Source: Lycorma delicatula (taxonomy: Eukaryota; Arthropoda; Insecta; Hemiptera; Fulgoridae). Taken from it: 64,000 nucleotides of DNA. The notes beneath the pieces are model-generated. The model was not told the DNA's origin and ran no database searches. It saw only the letters and a list, made by a program, of their open reading frames with translations. Below, piece after piece: positions 32,237 to 43,920 of this stretch (position 1 is its first letter; the number at the start of each line of letters is the position of its first letter). A program made the translations under genes and the position numbers. The DNA lies in contig NC_134455.1 of the NCBI RefSeq assembly GCF_047948215.1, positions 75,071,189 to 75,135,188 of the forward strand, given 5' to 3'.

Positions 32237-35200
32237 ATTGGCGAGTCGATTGTACAATGGACATCAATGGATGTTCTTCAAACATCCATGAGCTCCAACG
32301 CTTGGTACATGACGTAGATTTGTATATGTCTGCAAGAAACGCATTTCCGCCGAAATGTAAATTTTAAATTGAAAGGATTCGATATATTTCGGCGAGATCA
32401 ACCGTCAAATGTAAGAGTTAAAGGTGGAGTAGCTATATTAACATCGACTAGAGCTACCACCGAAGCGGTTGTTCTAAACACAAACCTGCAAGCGGTCGCC
32501 GTTAGAATGAACCGTCCGCTTCAGATCACTGTCTGCTGCATATACTTGCCGAATTTTCATTGGAATAAGGATGACATAGCAAGATTAATTTTTGAGCTTC
32601 CCCACCTGTTTTACTGGTGGGCGACTTCAATGCTCATAATTCTCTTTGGGGATCGGATCGAGTAGATCCTCGCGAAAGAGAACTGGAAGGGTTCCTGATG
32701 AATTCAGAACTTATTATTTTAAACGACGGATCAGGAACCTTTTTCAATACCAGAGATGGATCGACGTTCTGTATAGATCTTGCACTTATAAGCGGATCGA
32801 TAGCGATCCGCTTATAAGTGCAAGATCTAGTGCCTATAAGTGCCTCGATCTGTACCGAGGTACAGATTCCATGTCTTAGACGATCTGCATGGAAGCGATC
32901 ATTTCCCGGTGCAAATTGTAACTGATGTTACAAGAACAATATATCCCATCCCTAAAAGATGGTTATTTGAAAAGGCAGACTGGACGAGCTTCACAGCTAG
33001 AACGATACTCCCGGAAACAACTGGAGTTATCGGAGATGATGTCGACGCCATAACAAATGCAATAATTGAATCGGAATCGAGATATATTCCCAAAACCTCT
33101 GGGAAACTTTCGAAAAAACCCGTTCCATGGTGGAACGATGAAATAAGTGAAGCTATAAAAAGAAAGAAATGGGCGTTTAACGTCTTTAAGAAGCGTCCTA
33201 ACATAGAAAATCTTGTTGCCTTTAAGAAATACAGGGCGTATGCAAAACGTCTTATGATAGACTCGAAAAAACGATCCTGGCAGCAATACGTGTCCATCAA
33301 AAAAACTACTACTGCATCAGGTGTTTGGAGGAAAGTGATGGCGATTTGTGGGCGTAATGATTTTGCTCCCGTATCTAGCCTTCAAGATGAAGATGAAATG
33401 AAAGACTCCATATGAAATTGCAGAGTTATTATCCAATCACTTCGAGAAGGCCAGCAGAACGGCCAACTACGAGGAAGGTTTTCGAATCAAAAAAAGAAGA
33501 ACTCGAAGGTCTACTAAATTTTAGAACTGAGTATAATTACTCATATGCTGTACCATTTAAAATGGAAGAATTCGCGAAAGCGTTGGAAAAAGTAGGTAAC
33601 ACAGCTGCTGGTCCGGATGAAATCCATTATAATATGATCAGGCAGCTGAATACCACTGCAAAACGCAGATTATTAGAACTTTATAATAAAATATGGCGGG
33701 ATGGAACGTACCCGCAGCAGTGGAAAAAAGCTCATGTTGTTCCAGTACCAAAGAAAAATAAAAATTTAACAGACCCCAATAGCTATCGTTCTATTTCTTT
33801 GACGTGCGCTATGGGAAAAATACTGGAAAAAATGATTAATAATCGACTCGTCTGGGTTTTGGAAAAAGAAAACCTGATATCACCGTATCAAGCAGGTTTT
33901 CGGCAATACCATTCTACCACTGATCAAATGATCAGCTTAGAGGACATTATATATAACAGGTTTATTAAAAGGAAACTTTGTGTCGGAGTCTTCTTTGATC
34001 TTCAGAAGGCTTTCGATATGACCTGGCGTCATGGTATAATGCTCCAGATACATGAATGGGGCATTCGTGGCAATCTGCCTATACTGCTCAGCAACTACAT
34101 GAATGACCGTACCTTCCAAGTACGCGTCAACAATGAATATTCATGTGAAAGAATCTTGGAAAATGGCATACCGTAGGGTTCGCCGTTGAGCGGCACCTTG
34201 TTTACCATTGCCATTAATAAATTGATACTAGCCATTCCAGTAGAAATCCGCAAAAGCGTCTATGTTGATGATCTGGCAATCATATATGCCAGCAACAAGA
34301 CTGCTATGGTGAGGTACAAATTGCAACGAGCGATGAATGTTCTAAATGAAGTTGCAAGGAATAATGGATTCCAATTCTCACCAGAAAAAACGTGCTGTGT
34401 AGACTTTTGTAGGAAAAGAATTCCTCATCAAAGTCCTGCGTTGACAATTGATGATAATCCAATACAATATAAAGATAGCGTAAGATATTTAGGACTAGTA
34501 TTGGATAAATCCCTTACATGGGGATTACATATACAGGGCTTGAGTGATAGATGCAAAAGAGCCCTAAACATTATAAAATGTTTATCGAATTTAAATTGGG
34601 GATCAGACAAAGAGACATTATTGAGATTGTATAAAGCATTGGTTCAATCTAAACTAGACTACGGATGTATCGTATATTCATCCGCTAGAAAATCGCACTT
34701 AAGAAAGTTATACGTAGTTCATAATAGCGGAATAAGATATGCAACAGGCGCTTTCCGCACAAGTCCGGCGGCTAGTCTGATGTCTGAAGCCGGAATAATG
34801 CCACTACATTATAGAAGAGAGATCCTTTTGGTAAGATATGCAGCAAATGTATGGGCTTTCCCTGCTCATATTAATAATAAATTGTTTACGAATCATCCAA
34901 TGGCTGCAGTATATGAACATCGTGCTACCTATTCTAGACCAACCGGAATTATGTACCACGAATTAAGAAGAAAATATGAAATTGCTATACCAGAGACACT
35001 AGCAATTTCTACTAGAGAAATACCGCCATGGCTCTTACCAGTGGTAAATACAATGTTGGATCTCTCTCAAGGAGAAAAAAAAAAGAAACCAGCAGTGATC
35101 ATCCAGCAGGAATTTTTAGCAACCGTCAGAAGTTACGAAGAACATATTAGAATTTATACTGACGGTTCTAAAACCGAACATGGTGTTGGATGCTCGATAT

Positions 35201-35946
35201 ATGTAAATGAAGAAGCCCACTTTTGGAGACTGCCAGATGTGGCCAGTGTCTACACGGCAGAACTCACTGCAATTCAGCAAGCTCTTCGCTACACTGAACA
35301 CTATTGCGAAGAGAGAGTACTAATATGTTCCGATTCATTAAGTACAGTCGTCGCAATTCGGAACAAGAACATTAAGGATGTCCTAATTGCAAACATCCTG
35401 TCAATTTTATACGTACTAAAACAACGAGGACAGCGATGGGTATTTGTATGGACTCCAGGGCATGCTGGTATTACAGGTAATGAAATCGCAGACGAAGCTG
35501 CCAGAAAGGTAACAGTCTGTGATGACTTGGATGCATTTCCTGTAAGAGTGGCAGATGTTAAAAACCGTCTAACAAACATAGTAAGAAACAAGTGGAACGC
35601 TGAATGGAGGAGTTTAAATACAAAATTAAACTCGGTTAAAACTTCTCCTTATAAATGGAAAAGCGACTTTAAGTTGACTCGCCGTGAACAAGTAGCGGTG
35701 ACCAGACTTAGAATCGGTCACACGTGATTAACAAATTTATATTTGCTAACCGGCGAAGTGAAACCAATGTGCGGTGTTTGTAATAAAACACTGACAATCA
35801 AGCATCTAATAGAAGAGTGTACCATATATGAGGACCTCAGAAAGAGGTTCCGTCTTACAAATAATATTAGTGCTGATCTGGATAATGGAAATGAAGAAAA
35901 TATAGTTGCATTTTTACACGCCAGTGGACTTCTTAAAAGTCTATAA
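32237..35946 (+). pseudogene. LINE-A ORF2 (endonuclease / RT / RNase H), broken copy A3
   Basis: The endonuclease part (32250-32900) has short deletions relative to A2 near 32260, 32320 and 32610, plus the palindromic insertion at 32775-32828 with a stop. A frame change occurs near 33400. From 33412 to 35946 the frame holds apart from two nonsense codons: TAG at 34174 within NGIP-stop-GSPLSG (where other copies have Glu or Lys), and TGA at 35725 where A1 has CGA. RT motifs are AAGPDEIHYNMIRQL, GVFFDLQKAFDMTW and YVDDLAIIYA. RNase H motifs are IYTDGSKTEHGVGCS, YTAELTAIQQAL, ICSDSLSTVVAI and TPGHAGITGNEIADEA. The tail reads CGVCNKTLTIKHLIEECTIY. All catalytic residues of RT and RNase H remain. 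Confidence 0.87.
32775..32828. repeat. Palindromic insertion in the endonuclease of A3
   Basis: Perfect 25-nt arms (32775-32799 and 32804-32828) around the spacer atag; the left arm begins agatcttgcactt. Directly after it, AGTGCCTATAAGTGCCTCG repeats part of the arm. The block of about 49 nt is absent at the same place in A1. Confidence 0.92.
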
Positions 35947-35986
35947 AATGGAAGTTTAAAGCTGTGGTAAAAGATACTCTAAGCGG

Positions 35987-36017
<31 letters not shown>

Positions 36018-36318
36018 AAGAAAGAAAGAAATGGTATTGAAAAGTTTAATTTTAATTTTAATTTCATGGTCTTTTCAGAACCTATCTCAAATTTTAATAT
36101 TGGGGCCCTTTACACCCCGTAAGTGTTTGTGATTGTCCTTGTCTTTCATGTTTTAATGTTTATTGTGAAGATTGTGTTTTTAAATAAAATGTAAGGGCCC
36201 TTTACACCCTTACATATGAGGATCCTGATGGAGATAATAATTTCTTTTAAAGAATGTGACCAGGGCTAATGACCTTAGCAGTCGATGCCCGTAAAAATTC
36301 AGTTAAAAAAAAAAAAAA
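35947..36318 (+). other. LINE-A 3' UTR, copy A3
   Basis: Contains a (TA)n run (35991-36017), a terminal block shared with A1 and A2 (TTTTAATATTGGGGCCCTTT ... GTCGATGCCCGTAAAAATTC), and a hairpin with arms atgtaaggg (36189-36197) and cccttacat (36207-36215). The 3' end is A-rich and then (AAT)n. A terminal TAA repeat is also a property of Drosophila I-type LINEs. Confidence 0.75.
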
Positions 36319-36338
36319 TAATAATAATAATAATAATT
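36319..36338. repeat. (AAT)n run at the 3' edge of LINE-A A3
   Basis: About seven AAT units directly after the A-run of A3; the sequence then continues TTTACATCTAAC. Confidence 0.85.
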
Positions 36339-36397
36339 TACATCTAACTCTAATTTAGTTCTCTTTTATAACATTTTGTACTCTTATTTACACCTAA

Positions 36398-36860
36398 TTT
36401 TTTTTTTGTCTTCAGTCATTTGACTGGTTTGATGCAGCTCTCCAAGATTCCCTTTCTAGTGCTAGTCGTTTCATTTCAGTATACCCTCTACATCCTACAT
36501 CCCTAACAATTTGTTTTACATATTCCAAACGTGGCCTGCCTACACAATTTTTTCCTTCTACCTGTCCTTCCAATATTAAAGCGACTATTCCAGGATGCCT
36601 TAGTATGTGGCCTATAAGTCTGTCTCTTCTTTTCACTATATTTTTCCAAATGCTTCTTTCTTCATCTATTTGCCGCAATACCTCTTCATTTGTCACTTTA
36701 TCCACCCATCTGATTTTTAACATTCTCCTATAGCACCACATTTCAAAAGCTTCTAATCTTTTTTTCTCAGATACTCCGATCGTCCAAGTTTCACTTCCAT
36801 ATAAAGCAACACTCCAAACATATACTTTCAAAAATCTTTTCCTGACATTTAAATTAATTT
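36398..36860 (-). pseudogene. LINE-E fragment, RT C-terminal part and 3' end
   Basis: The minus-strand frame (start about 36831, stop 36412) reads VYVWSVALYGSETWT, then LEAFEMWCYRRMLKIRWVDK, VTNEEVLRQI, RRDRLIGHILRH, VGRPRLEYVKQIV and MKRLALERESWRAAS. This order (YGSETWT, EAFEMW.YRRM, GHILRH, GRPR) is the usual C-terminus of a widespread insect LINE group, often annotated as endonuclease-reverse transcriptase. The frame is open for 139 codons, so the copy is fairly young, but everything upstream of the YGSETWT block is missing. A further piece of the same family, covering the preceding coding region, lies at 53630-53795. Confidence 0.8.
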
Positions 36861-37684
36861 TTACACCTAAATTTTCAAATAAATAAATAAAAGTGGTAAT
36901 TTTATGTTTTAAATTTTCAAATTAATAAATAAATTATTAATTGTTACTTGAGAAAAAAAATTTTTAGTAGACAAATATTGATAATTTTATTATTTAAAAA
37001 TTAATAATAAGAACTCATTAAATAATTATCATTAATAATTGGTACCGTTAATTAAATCAATTATTATACTAACGTGCTACAACAATAAACAGCCTCTGCC
37101 TCAGCCAGAAAAAGTATGATATTTCAAAACCCACTAATCGATTCATCAGAATTTGTATGTTTTATTTTTGCTTTTCTGCTATCACAGCTCTAGAGCTATA
37201 TCCTGCAAGAAGGAAAGTATGATGGTAATCAGTCAAAAATTGGGCTATAAGAGTTTTTATATTTCTCGACGTTTCATGACCCTGAGACCACAAAAAAAAA
37301 AGAAGAATGAGGGGTACTATTCGTACACACGTGTGTTCGCATATTTGAAGCTTAATAACTTTTGACTAGATAAACTGATTTTGATACAATTTGGGCCAGG
37401 GACTCATGTATGTGGGAAATTTGTTGGTAGAAGTTTAGAGTAATATCTCCAAAGGGTATATTAGTTTCTTTGGGATCAATTTCTTTAAATATTGCAAACA
37501 TAACTTTATATTAACATTTTATATTAAGTATAAATATAGTACAAGTGTGCATGCTTATCTTACAGCTTTAAAAACATTTTGTCCCAAATTTCCTTCTTCC
37601 CCAAAACTCATAATAAAGCTATCATTTTATTTATATTATACTGGCTGACCAGGCAATGCTTCGCTATTGAGAGATTTGAGTGAG

Positions 37685-37731
<47 letters not shown>

Positions 37732-38124
37732 GATTAAATGAACACAAATGAAAGTTTGATAAAACATTAAAAAACTTAACATTAACGAACATGACAAAAT
37801 ATAACCTTTCCCTCTTCACTCCTTCACTTTATCACAAAAATATTATTTTTTCACCTAACTAATATATATTCTGAATATGATCCAAATCAGACCATAAATA
37901 CAATTTTTCGAAATATCTCGATTCTCGTGCCATCTAGTGGGTCCAAACTAATTCAGAAACCTTCACGGGCTGCGTACAACTCACGAAAGTTTCATCGCAA
38001 TCTGATGTTTGGTATAGGAATGCATACGGAACAAACAGGTAAACAAATAAACATTCATTTTTATATATTTACAAGATAAGATATTTTAACTTAACTTTTT
38101 TTGTCTCCTTAGGCATGCTAATAG
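36861..38124. other. AT-rich intergenic DNA with repeat fragments
   Basis: A long (TA)n run is at 37684-37732. Around 37870-38060 is a patch (CTCGTGCCATCTAGTGGGTC, GAAAGTTTCATCGCAATCTG, GGAACAAACAGGTAAACAAA) of the kind found at the ends of dispersed repeats. No gene seen; the open frame at 37153-37365 has no recognisable features. Confidence 0.45.
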
Positions 38125-38320
38125 TGATCTAGTATCCACTAGATTGTGTTTACTGGTGTTCTTTTGTGGTTGGGTTTCAATTAACCACACATCTCAGGAA
38201 TGGTCGACCAGAGATTGAACAAGACTACACTTCATTTACATTTATACATATCATCTCATTCATGCTCTGAAGTAATACCTTATGGTGGTTCAGGAAGTTA
38301 AACAGAAAATGAGAGAAAAA
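38125..38320 (+). mobile_element. SINE family S2, head lost (copy S2b)
   Basis: Contains TGGTGTTCTTTTGTGGTTGG, AATTAACCACACATCTCAGG, CACTTCATTTACA, CATATCATCTCATTCATG and the tail AGTTAAACAGAAAATGAG. The tRNA-like head is replaced by a short palindromic stretch (ATCTAGTATCCACTAGAT at 38128-38145). Confidence 0.75.
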
Positions 38321-40024
38321 AGAGGCATAGTAATAGTGCATGTGACGCATAAAAAAAATAGTTCGGATAATATTGTGTTAGGGGGGGGGGGGCGATCAAA
38401 GTTTTAAAATATAAATTTTTTGACTTTATAAAAGATTTTTGGTTTATTTTTATCTATCCACTTATTTATTTATTATTACTATATAAAAACAAAATAATGA
38501 ATGCTAGGGAAATATTTGAAGTTTTTTTTTTTTTTATTGGTCTTCATTAGATTTAATACAATCAGTCAAGGAATTGATTGGGGAGATAAATCACCATTGT
38601 TCCTGTAACTCAAAATTTTACTCAAAGAGTAGAATCATTTTTTTACACAGTTCTTTACATACATATTTACACTCTTTAATATTTCACTAATAAATAGTAG
38701 CCTCATTAAGCATTAACAATCCTGGTTTCACCAGCAAAGTTATGCTACTCATTGCCAGCTTTGTTTAAGGAGCTAATTTGTGGCAGATACACATTATATT
38801 CCATTTAACTAGAGTCACAGTTTTTCTTAGTTAGCCTCCCAAGGTCTAAAAATGAATTTTAAAAAGAAAATTTACTTCATCCTCATCATTAATGCTGATT
38901 GATGTAATTTTGATCATTACCAATTGAATACTTTCAAAATTAAGTATTTTTTTTATTTAACTCAATTTTTTATGAAAACTACATCAAAGTAGGGAAATTT
39001 TGATGGTTTTGAAATTTTTGATAGTTTTATTCAAATATGTGCCATTTATTTCTATACTTCTATATAACTATACTCCTTAAGTGTTTTTAAGCACTTACTC
39101 TTTACACTTTTGTATTAAATTCTAACATGTTGCTGGTTATGCTTTTTTCAACAAAATAAAAGTTAGTTATTTATTATTTAGTATTATTTACTTTTGTTTT
39201 AATTTGAACATAATGAAGTAATATTTTTGCAATGTGAAATATAGAAAGGTGTGATGTAAAAGAAATCATGCCAGATACCATGTCAGTGTTAAGAATTGTG
39301 TTGAAGTAGTTTTTATGTATTCATATGGTACTCATTGTGTATTATGGGGACAAAATGCATATAAAAAAATTGGATTATTGTATTGTGAATTAATAATAAT
39401 AATAATTAATCATTAATGATGATAATATCAAGGGATATAAGGGGGTTGCATTGTATAAAAGCAATCATAGCTATGATGAACCATTAAAATCAGCGTACCA
39501 TGACAATGATAAGTGAACTTATACTCACCCCTTAGTGAGAACATGACTCGATTTTAATTCTAGTTCAATATAATTGAATTGAATTCAATAAATATCTTTC
39601 TCATTTGTTTGGTAACAGTAAATCAATATTTCTTTTCGTAAAAGAATATTTATAAATAAAATCCTGATAGATACAGATTCATAAAATTAACCATCTATAT
39701 TATTTATAAATTGTGGTTAATTCAATACAAAGTCAATATGAATTTTTTTTTAAATCACTCAAAAAGAAATCTAGATTTATTAAATGCTGTACTGAACTCC
39801 TTCTATTCGTTGCTAACCTTTTAACTTCAAACATATTTACTGCGTTTTATATTTTTGTTTATCTGTTTCATATATTCCAATCTTTATTTTCCTCTGAGAA
39901 TTTTTATATTCAATATATCCTTCTACCACTAAATGAACTAAACCTCTATGCCTTAATACAGTAGGCTCACCAACCTAATCTTGAAGCAGAAATAATATAT
40001 ATATAACAAAATAAAATATGTTAT
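38321..40024. other. AT-rich intergenic DNA, no gene seen
   Basis: Includes a 12-G homopolymer near 38381-38392 and short AT microsatellites. The frame 39713-39964 (83 codons) is hydrophobic but has no recognisable motif. Confidence 0.5.
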
Positions 40025-41160
40025 TTTATTATAACAATATTTATTTAAATAATCACAACAGCTGCTTTGGTAACAGCACCATCCTCAGGTATTACGAACA
40101 GAATACTAAAGCTAAAAGTACATTACAAAGAAAAAGATTAAATATGTAATGATAAAGAGCAACAATAGTAAGTAAATACATATTAATACTACTGGTCAAT
40201 TCAGAAACAGGTGTAGTATTTACAAAAAGATGGACTTCCAAGTCTAGAGAGATGGCAAGCTATTCAAGTCATTAATCATTTAAAAGAGAATTAGAATTTG
40301 TAAGTTTATTAATTTTCAGTGACTAAAAGGTTCTGCCTCAAACCTTTGTTTTCAACATGAAGCACTTTGAAATTACCATTAAAAATCATGATTTTTATCA
40401 ATTAAATAACAGGCATGATTATAAATCATCTTATTATTGAAAAAATAAGATTTGTAGTCTTTTATACATTTTTCAAAAGATCTACCAGTCTGTCCAACAT
40501 AAACTTTATCACAAGAACCACATTCAAGTTTGTAAACTCCTGACTTTTAAAGTTTATCAGTTTACTTTTATAAATTTAATTAGAGAATTATCAGAATTGA
40601 AGGTAATATCATATCTCTTTTCTAAAAAATTTACAAATTTTCTCTGTGGGTTTTACCTATATAAGTGAGTGTGTGAAATTTCTTTTGTTGGAATGAATTA
40701 CTTAATGAAGTAAAAACTTGGCTAATTGCAATTTTGTATAATTTATTCTTTACATAGCTAAATTAATTAGACTCGTTTGGTAATGATTATTTACAGTTGT
40801 TTGTCTTAATTAAGTTTTTTCTGAAAATTATCATCTGATATCAGAGTATGAGTATTTAACAATCTATGAACATAACTATTGAGTATCGCTAATTAATATG
40901 CAAATGGATGTAATGCTGTATTATAAATGACAGTATCAATGTTTGAGGGTATGTGATGTATGCTAAAATCTAGTTTGTTATTGAATTTAGTAATATTTAA
41001 ATCTAAAATAGCAATAAAATTATTTTCTTTCGCTTCCAAAGTAAAAGCAATATATTTATGTGTTAATAAAATTCAGGAATATTCCTAGTTATCTCATGCT
41101 ACTAATAAAGCAACCAAAAATAACAAACCCATACCTATTTCAATATACCAAAATTTGAAA
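40025..41160 (-). pseudogene. Penelope-like retroelement remnant (RT end plus GIY-YIG)
   Basis: Read on the minus strand. About 41060-40950 gives FTLEAKENNFIAILDLNITK and NNKLDFSIHHIPSNIDT, like the RT stretch of Penelope-like elements (..N.LPFLD..I...NN...F.IY.KPT.TD). About 40890-40840 gives LNSYVHRLLNT and DNFQKKLN, the usual following block. About 40541-40482 gives GVYKLECGSCDKVYVGQTGR, a clear GIY-YIG endonuclease core. The 3' end has CCTGAGGATGGTGCTGTTACC. Frames change and stops are present throughout, so it is inactive. The catalytic RT box is not readable. Confidence 0.75.
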
Positions 41161-43629
41161 TATTTGAAAAAAGGATGAGCACAAATTTTTTTTCTAAATC
41201 ATTTAGGAAAAATTTCAACAGCTAATGAACTAAGATCGTATGGCATTTACTGTGAAATTGATATATTATTGATACATGTGTATATGCCCTATTGTTGCTC
41301 TTTATCTCTGTTGGTTTAATGTATTTATCTTGTGCTTTGTTTTGTACTTTTAAACTTTTATATTCTGTATGTAACATCTAAGGAAGGTACTGTGTACTGA
41401 AATAGCTATCATTTTTTAAATAATTTTGTGAAAATCAAAAAAACATATTCTGTATTCATTTTCGTTTTGTTGTTATGGATTTTCATCAAGTAAAGGCTTC
41501 ATCCATCAATTATTAAAAATATTTAGATGTTTTGTGAATAGGATGAGTGATGGGGAACTTTGAAATATCCGTGAGAAGACCTGTGTAAACCGTTCATATA
41601 TTAAACAATAACATAAATTGTCTGCATCTATCTTCAGAATTTACCAAATTCTTCTTGTACATTACTGAAAAGACACACATGACCATATTCTGACATTTGT
41701 ACATATTTATTCTTTTAGTTTATGTTCTAAAAAAATAATCCATAATGAATTATTGTATTTTTGAATAAATGTAATTCTGAATAAATGCTACCATTTTGTC
41801 ATGAAAATCAAAATAATGATAATAAGTAAGTCTTAGTGCTTTACTAGGTTCAAGAAATGAATCAAAATTATGGTGAAATTTTCTAAAAAAATACTTTGTA
41901 GTTTTCTACTTATATACACCGATAGAATCCAAAACAGGAACATATAATAAAAGATTAATATTAAAAACACAACTGACAAAAAAACATTGCTGTTTTTGTT
42001 CTGGTTTAGTTCCATTTTGATTTTGTATTGTACAAGGAAATTACCCTGTTTGAATTTTGAAAATCAAACGATTATTTGCAAAGATATTATAAGAGCTTTC
42101 CATCCACCTCCCAAAACAACGCCCCAGGGGTATTCCATTTGTTACCAGTTGATGGTGATAATTGGTCGAGCCAAAATCATAGTAGACATCCTAAAGGATG
42201 TCTACTTGACTATATATAACTGTTTTATTCAAAATAGAATTTAATTGATGTAACTAAGGCACCAACCTTAGGAAGTTAGAAAAAACTTACCTGTATTACC
42301 ATTGCCTCATTTTTGAGAGAAAATAGAAATCTGATGGTTTTAAAGTCTAAAGGGGTTTAATGAACACACTTGAAACATGAATAGTTTATAATATGTACCA
42401 AAAATGTAATAAGTACTATTTTTATGATTAAAGCCAATCATTCATTAGAAAAAAAAAAAAAACATTTTTTGTCTTTAGTAATGCCTGCTGCAATTAATAA
42501 AATTTATAGCAATAGTTATAATATCTTTGAATTTAATTCAGATAATTTAATAAAATTAAATGGTTAACTTAAAATTTACAGTTTCAGGATAAAACTTTGA
42601 GTTTGACAAAGAGGAAATAAAACAATCAAAAGCAATTCTGAAAAGTACTTTCATAGCATAGTCTTATTCAAATTGACAGAATTGTCTTGAATTTTCATCT
42701 ACTTACTTAATAAAGATTAAGAATAAAAATTAATGATACATCTATTTTGTCTCATGAAAGGTAATGTCATTCATTTTCTGCTGGTTATGAATACAAGAAA
42801 ACAAACTATGAAAATAATTGTGTGATATTTTCTATGTTTTATAAAAGGTTGAATTATTTTAAACACTAAAACTAGGCTTGATGAGAAAAACATTATATGA
42901 TACCATAAGAACTAAAAAATATTCATCTTTAAAAAAAAACAATATTTATATAGAGATGTAATGTAAACCCTTATCTGTAGAACAATAGTTATAATGGGAT
43001 TTATTGTAAAAAAACAGACCAAATGAAGTCTAGATGATTTTAATTATCTAAATTTCAATCTAGATATCAAGGATGACAACAGGCTATTGATAGGATTCTG
43101 ACACGATAGACATATGTTGTACCTGGATATTTCATTTGATGATAAATATTAGTTTTTCAGTACAAGTAATGTTCACTATCGTGCTAAGTTTTTCATGTGA
43201 CTCTTGGATTAGGAAATGAAACAAAAATAAAATATTTGGATTGGATCAGAATTACCTAAGATAAAAAAAGGTTCTGTTCAAACTACAGTACACTGTCTCA
43301 ATTGTTGTCTGGAATCAGGTCCACTGATATTATCAGCGACCAGACTGTTGTTACTCTTTGATAAATAAATGAACAAATAAATAAATGATTATTATTATTA
43401 TTGTTTAATGGTATTAAATAAAATAAATTCTGTTAATAAAACAATACCTAGTTTAAGACATCTAGTAGAGTTCTAAATTAAAAAAAGGATTACATAATTA
43501 AAACAAATTTTTTTCAAAATCATGTTTAGTTTATAAATCATATTATTAAATCTAATTTAATAAATTAAGTAAATCAGTATTAAAAACTGAGTGGTAAACT
43601 GATTCATTACACATTTTAGAAAGTGATTC
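41161..43629. other. AT-rich intergenic DNA, no gene seen
   Basis: A perfect hairpin, gtagacatcct aa aggatgtctac, lies at 42182-42205. The frame 41987-42244 has no recognisable motif. An AT repeat tract and (TTA)n lie near 43385-43400. Confidence 0.5.
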
Positions 43630-43920
43630 TTCTTTATTTTTCCTGTTTAGCCTCTGGTAATTACCTTTTAGATAATATTTCAAGAATGAATGAGGATGAT
43701 ATATATGTATGAGTATAGTCTTATACAGTCTTAGTTCGACCATTCCTGAGATGTGTGGTTAATTGAAACCTAACCACCAAAGAACACCGGTATCCACGAT
43801 CTAATATTCAAATCCATGTAAAAACAACTGACTTTACTAGGACTTGAACGCTGGAACTCTCGACTTCCAAATCAGCTGATTTGGGAAGAAACGTTTACCA
43901 CTAGACCAATCCGGTGGGTC
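43630..43920 (-). mobile_element. Full-length SINE family S2 (copy S2c)
   Basis: On the minus strand: GACCCACCGGATTGGTCTAG (A-box-like), an 18-bp palindromic stretch CCAAATCAGCTGATTTGG, GAGAGTTCCAGCGTTCAAGTCC (B-box-like, given in two parts: GAGAGTTCCAGC / GTTCAAGTCC), a body with ACACATCTCAGGAATGG, and a tail GAGGCTAAACAGGAAAAA. Flanks GAAAGTGATT and GAAAGTGACT form an imperfect target duplication. Confidence 0.85.

Larger units (their letters stand above)
30155..36318 (+). mobile_element. Full-length LINE-A, copy A3
   Basis: A 6.2-kb plus-strand element: 5' UTR (30155-30695), intact ORF1 (30696-32225), broken ORF2 (about 32237-35946), 3' UTR and poly(A) (36305-36318). (AAT)n runs flank both ends. 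RNase H follows the RT, so the family is I-like. It shares with A2 a palindromic insertion in the endonuclease. It is the best-preserved LINE-A copy in the window and the reference for interpreting A1 and A2. Confidence 0.9.
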
